A stretch of DNA of 64,000 nt, taken from Agrobacterium arsenijevicii (lineage in GTDB: Bacteria > Pseudomonadota > Alphaproteobacteria > Rhizobiales > Rhizobiaceae). The DNA is taken from the NCBI GenBank assembly GCA_000949895.1, contig JWIT01000013.1:62001-126000 (forward strand). The letters run 5' to 3'. The notes under the pieces were generated by a model that was not told the origin of the DNA, did not search any database, and worked only from the letters and a program-made list of their open reading frames with translations. Made by a program: the position numbers and the translations under genes. Position 1 is the first letter of the stretch, and each line of letters starts with the position of its first letter. Positions 8,857-18,600 of this stretch are shown here, in pieces.

Positions 8857-9558
8857 CTATCGCGTATCCGTCGCCGGAAGGTTTGCATTTTTCGGCTGCG
8901 GCCAGCCATGCTCATCGAAACGGAAAAGCATTTCGGACCGGGCAAAGATAAAAGCGAAGGCCGTGGCAGTCCACATGCCGAGCAGCAGGCCCGCGGCAAC
9001 ATCGCTTGGATAATGTGCACCAACGATGACACGCGAAACGCCGATGGCAAGGGCGAGCGGGAAAAACGCCCAGCGAAAACGCGGTATCAGCATGGCGAAG
9101 ACGCCGAAAAACGCCCCGGCTGCGGTCGAATGGCCGGAGGGGAAACTTTCATAGAGATTGTTGCCGCTAAACGGGGTGAGGCTGTAGGCACCCAGCTCCA
9201 CGAAAAGCTCCGGTCGGGCCCGTCCGATCAGGTACTTCAGCACATGAACCAATATGCCCGCCGTGCTGATCGTCAGGAAGAAATAGGCGAGGAGCCGCCA
9301 TGCCGTGCGCAGCCGTCCGGCATAGGTCCGCGCCTGCAACACCCGCGCACCGACATAGGCGAGTATGGCGAGCGCGCCCGTGGAATAAAGCATCCAGCCG
9401 AAAGTTCCGAAATTGGTAATGGTGCGATTGAACGAAACTACTCCGCCGGGAAGGGCCTGAGCGCTTTCGGAAAGGCGTGGATCGAAAGGAATAAAGACGC
9501 AGACCAGCACAAGGCTTGCCGCAAAAATCCATCCGCTGGATACTAGGAAACGTCGCAT
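8857..9558 (-). CDS. PAP2 family membrane phosphatase
   Basis: This 233-residue integral membrane protein has the three acid phosphatase motifs: KYLIGRARP (KX6RP), PSGHST, and SRVIVGAHYPSD (SRX5HX3D). The first hydrophobic segment is at the N-terminus, and four to five more follow. The family dephosphorylates phosphatidate, undecaprenyl diphosphate or lipid A at the periplasmic face; which one is not evident. ATG at 9558 was chosen because the longer frame back to 9729 would run into dxr on the other strand and has no membrane-like or conserved extension. It follows the PAP2 to monooxygenase direction with a 32-bp gap. Confidence 0.88.
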   Translation of the reverse strand: MRRFLVSSGWIFAASLVLVCVFIPFDPRLSESAQALPGGVVSFNRTITNFGTFGWMLYSTGALAILAYVGARVLQARTYAGRLRTAWRLLAYFFLTISTAGILVHVLKYLIGRARPELFVELGAYSLTPFSGNNLYESFPSGHSTAAGAFFGVFAMLIPRFRWAFFPLALAIGVSRVIVGAHYPSDVAAGLLLGMWTATAFAFIFARSEMLFRFDEHGWPQPKNANLPATDTR

Positions 9559-9692
9559 CGAGGCTCTCTTTTGTTTTTCTTGTACATGGCTTTGCCATCC
9601 GCAAAAACAATAGCCTGGCTGTGTCCTTGTTATGGCAGGTTTTCGCGAGTAGAGGCTAAACGTGTGAACCGGAAACGACCCACGGACCAAAG

Positions 9693-10886
9693 ATGACAAA
9701 TACCAGTGAAATGCCACGCAAGCTGACAATATTGGGTTCGACTGGTTCGATCGGTACGAACACGCTGGATGTCGTCAGGCAACTGGGTGGTCGCGGCCAA
9801 TTCGAGATCATGGCGCTGACCGGCGCGGGCAACATCGATCTTCTGGCGGAACAGGCGCGTGAGTTCGGAGCGCAGCTTGCGGTTACGGCCGACGATGACA
9901 AATATGAAGCGCTGAAAGCCGCCCTCGCCGGCACGGGCATCAAGGTTGCGGCGGGTAAATCCGGTCTCGAAGAAGCGGCTTTGATGGATGCCGGCTGGGT
10001 AATGGCGGCAATTGCCGGAACACCCGGCCTTGCCCCGACGCTGACTGCGGCGCAGCGCGGCGCGGACATCGCGCTTGCCAACAAGGAATGCCTGGTTTCG
10101 GCGGGCGATGTTTTTCTTCGCACGGTCAAACAGGGCGGCGGCAGACTGATCCCGGTCGACAGCGAACACAGTGCGATTTTCCAGTGCCTGACGGGTGAAC
10201 ACAAACAGGCCGTGGAACGTATCGTGCTGACCGCATCCGGCGGGCCGTTCCGCACCTGGTCACGCGATGAGATGGCCAATGTCACGGCGGATATCGCCCG
10301 CGCTCACCCCAACTGGTCGATGGGATTGAAAGTGTCGATCGGCAGCGCCTCCATGTTCAACAAGGGGCTGGAAATGATCGAGGCGAAATACCTCTTCGAT
10401 CTCAGGCCCGATCAGGTGGAAGTGATCGTCCATCCGCAATCGATCATACATTCGATGGTCGGTTACACGGACGGTTCCTACATCGCCCAGCTCGGCTCCC
10501 CCGACATGCGCACCGCCATCTCCTATGCCCTCACCTACCCTGAGCGCGGCAATCTCAATGTCGAGCGTCTCGATTTTGCCAAACTGGCGCGGCTCGATTT
10601 CGAAGCGCCTGATGAGGCCAGGTTTCCGGCGCTCAGGCTGGCGCGAACGGCGCTGGAACGCGGAGGCTTGCAGGGCGCGGCCCTGAATGCGGCCGAAGAA
10701 ACCGCATTTCACGCCTTCGTCGAGGGTGGCATCGGTTTTCTCGATATGGCCGAAATCGTCGAAACGGTCATGGACCGCATGCACGACGGCCGATCAGCCA
10801 CCACGATCGAAGACGTGTTCGCGGCGGACGAGGAAGCCCGCAATCACGCGCGGGAACTGGTTGTGGACATCGGGAAAGCGGCTTGA
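9693..10886 (+). CDS. dxr: 1-deoxy-D-xylulose 5-phosphate reductoisomerase
   Basis: DXR catalyses the NADPH-dependent second step of the MEP isoprenoid pathway. The 397-residue protein shows the NADPH-binding LTILGSTGSIGTNTLDVV near residue 10, NKECLVSAGD, the metal-binding PVDSEHSAIFQCL, the flexible-loop TASGGPFR, and WSMGLKVSIGSASMFNKGLE, all standard for the family. ATG at 9693 follows a GGACC-type site; an ATG at 9711 is a possible alternative. It is divergent from the PAP2 gene and appears to stand alone here, away from the usual uppS-cdsA-dxr cluster, so it may be a second, separately regulated copy. That possibility needs the rest of the genome. Confidence 0.95.
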   Translation: MTNTSEMPRKLTILGSTGSIGTNTLDVVRQLGGRGQFEIMALTGAGNIDLLAEQAREFGAQLAVTADDDKYEALKAALAGTGIKVAAGKSGLEEAALMDAGWVMAAIAGTPGLAPTLTAAQRGADIALANKECLVSAGDVFLRTVKQGGGRLIPVDSEHSAIFQCLTGEHKQAVERIVLTASGGPFRTWSRDEMANVTADIARAHPNWSMGLKVSIGSASMFNKGLEMIEAKYLFDLRPDQVEVIVHPQSIIHSMVGYTDGSYIAQLGSPDMRTAISYALTYPERGNLNVERLDFAKLARLDFEAPDEARFPALRLARTALERGGLQGAALNAAEETAFHAFVEGGIGFLDMAEIVETVMDRMHDGRSATTIEDVFAADEEARNHARELVVDIGKAA

Positions 10887-11004
10887 ACTATATTGCTGAG
10901 GCGAGCCTCAAAGGGTGACGTCCTCAACAACTCAAATTGGTTTAGGCTTCCGCTTTCAGAGCGTTCGTTGCGAGGTCACGCCGAGCAGTAGACTTGTCAG
11001 CGGC

Positions 11005-11487
11005 CTATTCCGACTTCATCCAGTAAGATATGACGCGAATTTTGTCTGGACTGTTCCAGTGGACCGATAGTTCGAAATCCGGGAACACCCAGCGGTGAAT
11101 ATCATAACGTCCTACCCGGGTCGGCTCACCAAGTTTGGCAATTGCGTCAGCCTTTGTGTCCGAAAAACGAAGGCCTTTCCACAAGGGTCCCCCATAGGTT
11201 TCGACACCTGCCTCATAACCCCAGCAAGCGGAGCTGGTCAGCAGGTTAGGACCAACAGCATTGCCATCGCTTTCATCCACCAGGCTCTGGTCTTTGAAGT
11301 GGAAGCCCACGCCGAACGCCGTGGCGTCGAGATCAAATATCGGCAGATTCCTGTCGAGTTTGACGGTATTTGACCAGCTCACACCAAAAGGTGCCACAAG
11401 CTTCGTGACGGCTTCGCTGTCGAATGGCTTTGCGATCGCGGATACGAAATCTTCCGGCTCGGGATACTGGATCGGGCTCTGCATCAT
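11005..11487 (-). CDS. Hypothetical protein, possibly immunity-like
   Basis: The reading frame encodes 160 residues from ATG at 11487, or 175 from a GTG at 11532; a GAGG lies upstream of the ATG pair at 11484-11487. No signal peptide or membrane span is seen. The C-terminal part (LWKGLRFSDTKADAIAKLG, then PTRVG and HRWVFPDFELSVHW) has the look of small acidic proteins with a 'GL.F.D...A...LG.P' repeat, which is frequent among contact-toxin immunity proteins. That is a visual impression only. Third codon positions are less GC-rich than in dxr and hemA, and it sits between two housekeeping genes, which fits a strain-specific insertion. Function unknown. Confidence 0.6.
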   Translation of the reverse strand: MMQSPIQYPEPEDFVSAIAKPFDSEAVTKLVAPFGVSWSNTVKLDRNLPIFDLDATAFGVGFHFKDQSLVDESDGNAVGPNLLTSSACWGYEAGVETYGGPLWKGLRFSDTKADAIAKLGEPTRVGRYDIHRWVFPDFELSVHWNSPDKIRVISYWMKSE

Positions 11488-11655
11488 ACCTCGTCCGCAT
11501 TTAAGTGGATTGTGCTCCACTCTGTCTGGCACCGATGGAATTCAACAGCTGTATGCGCCTGATATCAAGCGAAGAGTATCCGATGTAATGCATTCAGCGT
11601 CACAATTCGCCTCGGACGGCTCTTCGCTCTCCTAACGAGAAATATCTGCCCGGTA

Positions 11656-12873
11656 TTATGCTACTGCACGCGCCAGCGCACAATGTGACCAGAGCTGGTG
11701 CAACGCGCCGACCAGCTGTTCGATGTCGGCATCGGTGTGCAGCGGTGTCGGCGTGATGCGCAGACGCTCGGTTTTGCGCGGCACGGTCGGATAATTGATC
11801 GGCTGCACGTAGACGCCGTGATTGTCGAGCAGGATATCCGAAATCCATTTGCACTTGGCAGCATCACCCACCATGACCGGCACGATGTGGCTGGGATTGT
11901 CCATGTGCGGAATGCCGCGTGCATCCAGAAGGCCGCGCAGCTTGCGCACACGGTCCTGATGGCGGGCGCGCTCAAAGGGGCTTGCCTTCAGATGCTGGAT
12001 CGATGCGATCGCGCCGGCGGCGAGCGATGGCGGCAGGGCCGTCGTGAAGATGAAGCCGGAGGCAAAGGAGCGGATGAAATCGCAGACCGCCGTGGAACCG
12101 GTAATATAACCGCCCATCACACCGAAGGCCTTGCCGAGCGTTCCTTCGATGATCGTCAGACGGTCCATCAGACCTTCGCGCTCGGCGATGCCGCCGCCGC
12201 GCGGGCCGTACATGCCGACGGCGTGAACCTCGTCGAGATAGGTCATTGCGCCATAACGATCGGCAAGATCGCAGATTTCCTTGATCGGCGCGATATCGCC
12301 GTCCATCGAATAGACGGATTCAAAGGCGATGAGCTTGGGCGCATTTGGATCGGCAGCCTTGAGCTTCGCCTCGAGATCTTCGAGATCGTTGTGCTTCCAG
12401 ATCACCCGCTCGCAACGGCCGTAACGGATACCCTCAATCATCGATGCATGGTTGAGAGCATCGGAGAAAATGATGAGGCCGGGAATTTTCTGGCCAAGTG
12501 TGCCGAGTGTGGCCCAGTTGGAAACATAACCCGACGTGAAGATCAGCGCCGATTCCTTGCCGTGCAGATCGGCAAGTTCCTGCTCCAGCAGGACGTGATA
12601 ATGGTTGGTGCCCGAAATATTCCGGGTGCCTCCCGCACCCGCGCCACAGTGATCGATGGCGGCTTTCATGGCTTCGATGACTTTCGGGTTCTGGCCCATG
12701 CCCAGATAATCGTTGGAACACCAGACGGTTACGTCCTTGCGTTCGCCATTGGCGTTGTACCGTGTCGCGCGGGGAAAATTGCCCTGCTGGCGTTCGATAT
12801 CCGCAAAAACGCGATAGCGTCCCTCAGAATGCAGGCTCTGCAGTTCCGTTGTGAAAAATGCCTCGAAGTCCAT
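11656..12873 (-). CDS. hemA: 5-aminolevulinate synthase
   Basis: This PLP enzyme condenses glycine and succinyl-CoA to 5-aminolevulinate, the first step of heme synthesis in alphaproteobacteria. It has 405 residues. [13 protein letters not shown] lies at about 81-93, [10 protein letters not shown] at 214-223 (Asp214 and His217 contact PLP), and TLGKAFG at 245-251 with the Schiff-base Lys248. Length is typical of short bacterial HemA. It is monocistronic here, with a 372-bp upstream region containing a perfect FNR-type box at 13024-13037, so oxygen control is likely. Substrate supply links it to sucCD in this window, and hemC and hemD lie 43 kb away. Confidence 0.97.
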   Translation of the reverse strand: MDFEAFFTTELQSLHSEGRYRVFADIERQQGNFPRATRYNANGERKDVTVWCSNDYLGMGQNPKVIEAMKAAIDHCGAGAGGTRNISGTNHYHVLLEQELADLHGKESALIFTSGYVSNWATLGTLGQKIPGLIIFSDALNHASMIEGIRYGRCERVIWKHNDLEDLEAKLKAADPNAPKLIAFESVYSMDGDIAPIKEICDLADRYGAMTYLDEVHAVGMYGPRGGGIAEREGLMDRLTIIEGTLGKAFGVMGGYITGSTAVCDFIRSFASGFIFTTALPPSLAAGAIASIQHLKASPFERARHQDRVRKLRGLLDARGIPHMDNPSHIVPVMVGDAAKCKWISDILLDNHGVYVQPINYPTVPRKTERLRITPTPLHTDADIEQLVGALHQLWSHCALARAVA

Positions 12874-13245
12874 GCCATGCTCCAGAATTGACCAGATCGT
12901 TTTTCTGCCTCGACACCGGGACCGTCAACCCTTGCGAGCTGCTTTAACCACGTCTGCGTCAATTCGCCGTTGTTTTGAACCATTCCAATAAACCGTTTAT
13001 AGATGCGGATGAAAAGTACAAAATTGATTCACATCAAAAAACCGCGAGATTTGGAACCTTTTTCGCACCGCGCCGTTGTCTGGCACGCAATCGATTTACG
13101 CTCGCAGGAATGCCCGGAAGATGAGGCTTCCCTAAACGGTATCGAATTGTTAGTTATCTGTAGCGGTCGGAGGTAGCAGTCGCCGCAGATAAATATGGGA
13201 CGCCTACCGAGCCGAAGAGCTCATTGTAACGTTGGAGAGAGTTTC
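12874..13245. promoter_or_regulatory. Divergent regulatory region between hemA and lipoprotein gene
   Basis: This 372-bp gap holds promoters for hemA (leftward) and the small lipoprotein gene (rightward). It contains the FNR-type box described separately. An imperfect hairpin, ATCTG at 13156-13160 with CAGAT at 13186-13190, would fall in the leader of the rightward gene. GGAGAGAG just before 13246 is that gene's ribosome site. No coding frame in the gap looks real. Confidence 0.6.
13024..13037. promoter_or_regulatory. FNR/FixK-type box upstream of hemA
   Basis: TTGATTCACATCAA matches the FNR consensus TTGAT-N4-ATCAA at every fixed position. It lies 151 bp before the hemA start and 209 bp before the lipoprotein start. 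FnrN/FixK-type regulators use this site in rhizobia, and FnrL regulates hemA in Rhodobacter. Distance favours hemA as the target, but its transcription start is unknown. Confidence 0.75.
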
Positions 13246-13497
13246 ATGAAAAAGGCAATCATATTTGCGCTCGTCGGCCTGTCGCTTGCAAGCTGCACGC
13301 AGACTGAAAAGGGCGCTTCGATCGGTGCCGTTTCCGGCGCTGTTATTGGTGGGGCAATCACGGGCAACGTTCGCGGCGCAGCAGTTGGCGCAGCGATCGG
13401 CGGCGTCGGCGGCGCGTTGATCGGCAATGCATCCGAGCCGGGTTATTGCTATTATCGCGACCAGTACGGTCAGCGTTACACGGCGCGTTGCCGTTAA
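13246..13497 (+). CDS. Small glycine-zipper lipoprotein
   Basis: This 83-residue protein has a lipoprotein signal ending in the lipobox LASC (Cys at about residue 17). A glycine-zipper stretch of small residues follows (GAVSGAVIGGAITG and GAAVGAAIGGVGGALIG), as in 17-kDa surface antigen and OsmB-like proteins. The C-terminus is short and polar with two Cys (GYCYYRDQYG, then ending RCR). It is probably anchored in an outer or inner membrane leaflet; the glycine zipper may span or associate with membrane. GGAGAGAG gives a clear ribosome site and a strong terminator follows, so it is likely a well-expressed single gene. Confidence 0.85.
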   Translation: MKKAIIFALVGLSLASCTQTEKGASIGAVSGAVIGGAITGNVRGAAVGAAIGGVGGALIGNASEPGYCYYRDQYGQRYTARCR

Positions 13498-13523
13498 TCG
13501 CTGCACGAGATACCGTTGCACAG

Positions 13524-13548
13524 AAGCCCCGGTCACCCGGGGCTTTTT
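13524..13548 (+). terminator. Rho-independent terminator after lipoprotein gene
   Basis: A perfect 9-bp stem, AAGCCCCGG with CCGGGGCTT around a TCAC loop, runs directly into a T tract. It lies 27 bp after the stop codon. Confidence 0.9.
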
Positions 13549-13671
13549 GCGTTAATGGGGCAAAACACGAGCCAAAGAGTCCCCAAAGCCGTTCGCTTAT
13601 GATTAAATTGCAATGTTAACGGACAGGAAACGGGTCAGAGCCATAATAAATGCTCAACCATAAAGCAGCTT

Positions 13672-15597
13672 ATGCGAAGAACACGGACTAACCCGAAGAC
13701 AGGTATTGCGTATCGGAAAGCTTGCACCGCTCTTGCGGTTGCAGTCACGTTCGCCCTGTATCCGGCGTTTACCCGCGACGCCTTTGCCTTCAAGCTGTTC
13801 GGCGTGCGCCTCTGGGGTTCGGAAGAACCGGAGATCGAGGTTATCAATCCGGTCAAATATGCCGTCACACTTAATGCCGGCGAAGCCGACAAATCCCTCA
13901 AAGGCAGCCTGGAAAACAGCTCGCTTCTTCTGGCCGACAAGGACAAACCTGCCTCCGGCGATCTCGGCCTTCTGATAAAGGCGCGGGACGATAGGGACAG
14001 GCTGATCGCAGCACTTTATGAAAACGCCCGTTATGGCGGCATCGTTAAGGTCACCGTCGCCGGCAAGGATGTGGATGATCTGCCGCCCAATCCGGTGTTC
14101 GATCATTCCACGCCGGTGCCAGTGGTGATCACGGTCACGCCCGGTCCGGTCTTCACGCTCGGCAATGTCCGGCTTGAGGGTGATGTGACCGGCCGCAACC
14201 TCGAGCAATACGGCCTGACGACCGGCGGCGATGCCGGATCTCTGGCGATTATTCGCGCCGGCAACAAGCTGATCGCCGATCTGAAGGCCGAAGGCCGCCC
14301 GCTTGCCAAGCTGACGAAACGCGAGGCGGTTGCGAACCACGCGACGAACACGGTCGACATTACCATGGCCGCTGAAGGCGGACCGGTCGCTCCCCTCGGT
14401 GCTGTAACTGTGACCGGCGAAAAAACCGTCGATGGCGACTTCATTCGCCGTTATTCGCGCCTCAATGGCGGCGAACCCTATTCCCCGGAAAAGCTGCGCA
14501 AGGCTGCGGACCGGCTGCGCCAGCTCGGCGTCTTTTCCAGCCTGACAATCAAGGAAGCCGGAACGCTTTCGCGCGACGGCTCCATTCCGCTCACCATCGA
14601 GGTGTCGGAAGGCAAGCACCGCTATTTCGGTGTCGGCGCGCAATATTCCACTACGGAAGGCATCGGCCTTCAGGGTTATTGGGGCCACCGGAACCTGTTC
14701 GGACAGGCGGAATCGCTGCGCATCGAAGGCTCGGTTTCGCGCATCGCCGAAGCGTCGAGCGTCGAAGGCATGGATTATTCGGCGGGCATCACCTTCACCA
14801 AGCCCGGCATGTTCAATCCGCGCACCACATTCAAGACCAGCCTGATTGCCAAGACCGAGCATCCCGATACCTATGAGGCCAAGACGCTGACGGGAGCCGC
14901 CGGTTTCAGCTATGAGCTGAACGACACCGACACCGCCGCTGCCGGTTTTGAGGTGCAATGGTCCGATACCGAAGATGCATTCGGCAAGAATGAATATCTG
15001 ACCACCTCCATTCCGCTGGAGTTTGTTCGCGACACGCGCGACGACAAGCTCAATCCCACCGAAGGCTTTCGCGCATCGCTGGCTGCCAAGCCCAGCTACG
15101 AGGCGCTGAACGGCACGTTCTTTTCCTCCTTTGAAGGTTCCATTTCGGGCTACAAGGGGCTTGGCGCCGAAGATCGGCTGATCATGGCCGGAAAGCTCTC
15201 CGGCGGCGTGCTTGTCGGCGGCAGCAACCTGCAGGACATCCCCACCACCCGGCGCTTTTATGCCGGCGGCGGCGGATCGGTGCGCGGTTATAGCTATCAG
15301 GAAATATCGCCCTATAACGCAGCCGGCGATGCGACCGGCGGCCGGTCCTATGTGGTCGGCTCCATCGAGGCCCGCATAAAGGTCACCGATACGATCGGCA
15401 TTGTGCCCTTCATCGACGCCGGCGTGGTTTCGGATGAGGTGACCCCCGATTTCTCCGATATCCGGGCTGGCGCCGGTATCGGTTTGCGTTACGCGACGCC
15501 CTTCGGGCCTCTGCGTCTCGATGTCGCCATGCCGCTTGAAAAATATGATGGTGGCAACAATTTCGGCATTTATGCTGGCATCGGCCAGTCTTTTTAA
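13672..15597 (+). CDS. tamA: Autotransporter assembly protein TamA (Omp85 family)
   Basis: TamA is the outer-membrane half of the translocation and assembly module. The 641-residue protein has an N-terminal signal (about 1-41, cleavage after AFA), then POTRA-type repeats (about 130-320, including FTLGNVRLEGDVTG and GAVTVTGEKTVDGDF). A 16-strand Omp85 barrel (surface antigen D15 domain) follows, with GGGGSVRGYSYQEISP as the conserved VRGY/F region and a final aromatic residue (GQSF). The barrel end and the VRGY loop are diagnostic. tamB begins 45 bp downstream, supporting the assignment over BamA, which would be longer and next to lpx or skp genes. Confidence 0.94.
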   Translation: MRRTRTNPKTGIAYRKACTALAVAVTFALYPAFTRDAFAFKLFGVRLWGSEEPEIEVINPVKYAVTLNAGEADKSLKGSLENSSLLLADKDKPASGDLGLLIKARDDRDRLIAALYENARYGGIVKVTVAGKDVDDLPPNPVFDHSTPVPVVITVTPGPVFTLGNVRLEGDVTGRNLEQYGLTTGGDAGSLAIIRAGNKLIADLKAEGRPLAKLTKREAVANHATNTVDITMAAEGGPVAPLGAVTVTGEKTVDGDFIRRYSRLNGGEPYSPEKLRKAADRLRQLGVFSSLTIKEAGTLSRDGSIPLTIEVSEGKHRYFGVGAQYSTTEGIGLQGYWGHRNLFGQAESLRIEGSVSRIAEASSVEGMDYSAGITFTKPGMFNPRTTFKTSLIAKTEHPDTYEAKTLTGAAGFSYELNDTDTAAAGFEVQWSDTEDAFGKNEYLTTSIPLEFVRDTRDDKLNPTEGFRASLAAKPSYEALNGTFFSSFEGSISGYKGLGAEDRLIMAGKLSGGVLVGGSNLQDIPTTRRFYAGGGGSVRGYSYQEISPYNAAGDATGGRSYVVGSIEARIKVTDTIGIVPFIDAGVVSDEVTPDFSDIRAGAGIGLRYATPFGPLRLDVAMPLEKYDGGNNFGIYAGIGQSF

Positions 15598-15642
15598 ACG
15601 CCGCCATCGAACACCCTAGCAACAGAGTGTAGATTACGCTTG

Positions 15643-18600
15643 ATGAAAACTTTGATTCGATTGCTGAAATGGCTGGGCTATGCTGCTCTTTGCGGCGTGG
15701 TGCTGGTGTTGCTTGCGGTTCTGTTCGTCGGTCTGACCCCGATGGGCGCCAGAATTGCTGCAAAGCAGATTTCATCACTCGTATCCACGCCTGACCAGAC
15801 GATCGAAATCTCTCCACCCAGCGGTCTTCTGACCGGTCGCCTGCGGCTCGACAATGTCACCCTTTCGGACCGGCAGGGACCTTACGCCCGTGTGAACCAG
15901 ATTGCCGTCGACTGGTCGCCGCTCTCGCTGCTTGCCGGAACCTTCCATGCCGACCGGGTGTCAGCCGGATCGATCGATGTCGAGCGCAAACCGCTTGCCC
16001 CTGAGCAAACAGCAACCAAAAGCTCCGGCAGTTCTTCGCTGCCGATTGAAATCGGCATCGACGATTTCAATTTTCCCGACATCAGCCTCGGGCAGTCGCT
16101 TCTTGGTCGCCCCTTCGACCTGACCGCCGAAGGCAACCTCAAGGCCGCAAAGGACGACATCAGGCTGTCGCTCACCGCCCGCCGGCAGAATGCTCCGGAC
16201 GCCGCCATCAATGCAGACATTGCATTTCTGCCGAATGAAAATGTCCTGAAACTGAAAGCCGAGATGAAGGAGCCCGAGGGCGGGCTTCTCGCCACGCTGC
16301 TTTCGCTTCCCGGCACGCCAGCAGTGGCCATCGACGTGAACGGTGAAGGACCGCTTTCCGATTGGACCGGCACCTTGCGCGGCAATGTTGCCGGCAACCA
16401 GGTCGTCAATGTCACCGGCCACCATCTTCTTAGCGATGACGGCACACGCCGTATCGAGATTGCAGGCGGCGGCCAGCCCGATCTGCTTCTGCCTCCTGCT
16501 TTCCGCCAGCTTTTTGCCGGTGAGACCAAGCTCGATGCAAACGCCACGCTCTCGCCGCAGGGCCGCATTGAAATCGGCAGCAGCACGCTGGAGACCGGCA
16601 CATTGCTGCTGACAGCCTCCGGCATCATCGATCCGAACGGCCAGAACGATCTCAGCGCGAACCTCATCGGCACCGCCGGCCCCGTAGATTTCCGCTGGCC
16701 GCTCAACAATGGCGAGGTCCAGGCCCTCATCAACGGCCTTGATCTTTCCCTGAAAGGCAACGCCGATGCCGCCCATCTCGACACCACCGCGTCGTTGCGC
16801 AGCCTTTCCCTGCCGCAGGGCAAGCTTGACGACATAAAACTGACGGCCAAGAGCAGCAATCTCAACATTGCCGATCGCAGCGGCACCATCCAGACCATCC
16901 TCTCCGTGGTGCAATCGTCCTTTGTCAGCCCCGATATCGACCGGCTGGTGCGGGCTCCCGTCACCATCAAGGCACCACTCAGCCTCACCTCCTCGGCCAT
17001 CGGTTTCGACGGTGCGACGCTGGAGAGCGCCAGTGTCGGCGGAACGCTGAACGGCAGTTTCGACCTTACCAATAACCGCCTGACATCCAGCGTACAGCTC
17101 TTCGCGCTACCCGCCACCCTGCCGCCAGCGCTGGCGGAAAAATTCGACACCACTATTGCCCTGCAAGGCGATATCGACCTGACCATTGGCGGGCGCACCA
17201 GCGTTCAGAACCTTGTGGTCAAATCCGGAACGGTCGAAGCGACTGGTGGTGTCAGCCTTGAAAACGATGCGTTAAACGCCAGCCTGACGGGTAAATTTCC
17301 CGCTCTCGAAAAACTGACACCGCAGGCGAAGGGCATTGCAGATTTTGCAATCGAAGCCAGCGGCGCGCTCGCCGCACCCGATTTCAATGTCACCTTGAGT
17401 TCCGAAAGTGCAACCCTTGCCGGACGAAAGCTCGAAGCGCTGAAGGTCAATGCCTCTGGCAAGGCCGATCCGGCCGCACCGCAGGCAAAACTGACCGCCA
17501 GCGGCAGCCTTGACCGGCAGAAGATCGACGCCAACGCCAACGTAGTGCAGACCGAAAACGGCACGGCAATCCCCGAACTTCATGTGGCGGTGGGCCGCAA
17601 CATATTGAACGGGCGCCTGCAATTCTCGCAGCAGTTCCTCCCCTCGGGCAATCTCTCCTTCAATTTCCCGGACCTGGCCCTGCTGGCGGCACTTGCTGCG
17701 CAACAGGCGGAAGGCGATGTTGCCGGCGATATAGCGCTGAGCAACGCCAATGGCCGGATTGCCGCAACGATAAAGGCGAATGGCGGCAGCATCCGCCAGG
17801 GCACGACGGTGATTTCCAAGCTCGCCGCCGATATCTCCATCGATGACCTGCAGGCTCTCGCCATCAACGGAAAGATCAGCGCCGACAGCGTCAACGCCGG
17901 CACTGCGGCGATTTCTGCGCTGAATGCCACCATTGGACATTCCGGCACGACGACCAATTTCGATGTCAACGGTCGCTACGACAACGCGCCGCTGGTGGCG
18001 AAAGGCAGCGCCAGCACCGGCGGATCGCCGATAACAGTGCGGATCGATGCTTTCTCGGCCGCCCCCAAGGGTATCGCCGTCAGGCTCGAAAAACCGAGCA
18101 CCATTGCGATCGAGAACGGTACGGCCCGCATCTCCGGCCTGACAATTATCACGGGCGACGGGCGCGTCGAAGTCAACGGTAGCGCCGGATCGACACTCGA
18201 CATCAACGCCGATATCCGCTCGCTTCCCGCAAGCCTGGCCAATGCCTTCGCCACCGGTCTGGATGCGGCGGGCAACATATCCGGTACCGTCAGCGCCAAG
18301 GGTGCAGCATCCGATCCGGCCGTTGACTATAATCTGAACTGGACCAACGCCGAGGTGGCCCAGACCCGTGCCGCCGGGCTTGCCGCGCTCGGCATCAAGG
18401 CCAACGGCCGTTTTGCCGCTGGTACCCTGCAGATCGACACAAACGTAACCGGTCAAGGCGGCATGTCGCTTTCGGGCGGTGGCTCCCTCGGCATTGCCGG
18501 CAACCGCCCCCTTTCCATGGCCTTTACCGGAAAACTGCCCTTCTCCGCCATTGCGGCGCAAACTGCGGCACAGGGCCTTGATGTGGACGGCACAGCCGCC

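Noticed and set aside
9559-9729. N-terminal extension of the PAP2 gene
   Set aside because: It would overlap the dxr start on the other strand and lacks membrane-like or conserved sequence; ATG at 9558 fits the family.
10900-10917. Short inverted repeat TGAGGC-GA-GCCTCA after dxr as a terminator
   Set aside because: The stem is only 6 bp with a 2-nt loop and no T tract; too weak to list as a feature.
13156-13190. Imperfect hairpin in the lipoprotein leader as a riboswitch
   Set aside because: Only a short stem with mismatches; no conserved aptamer pattern recognised.
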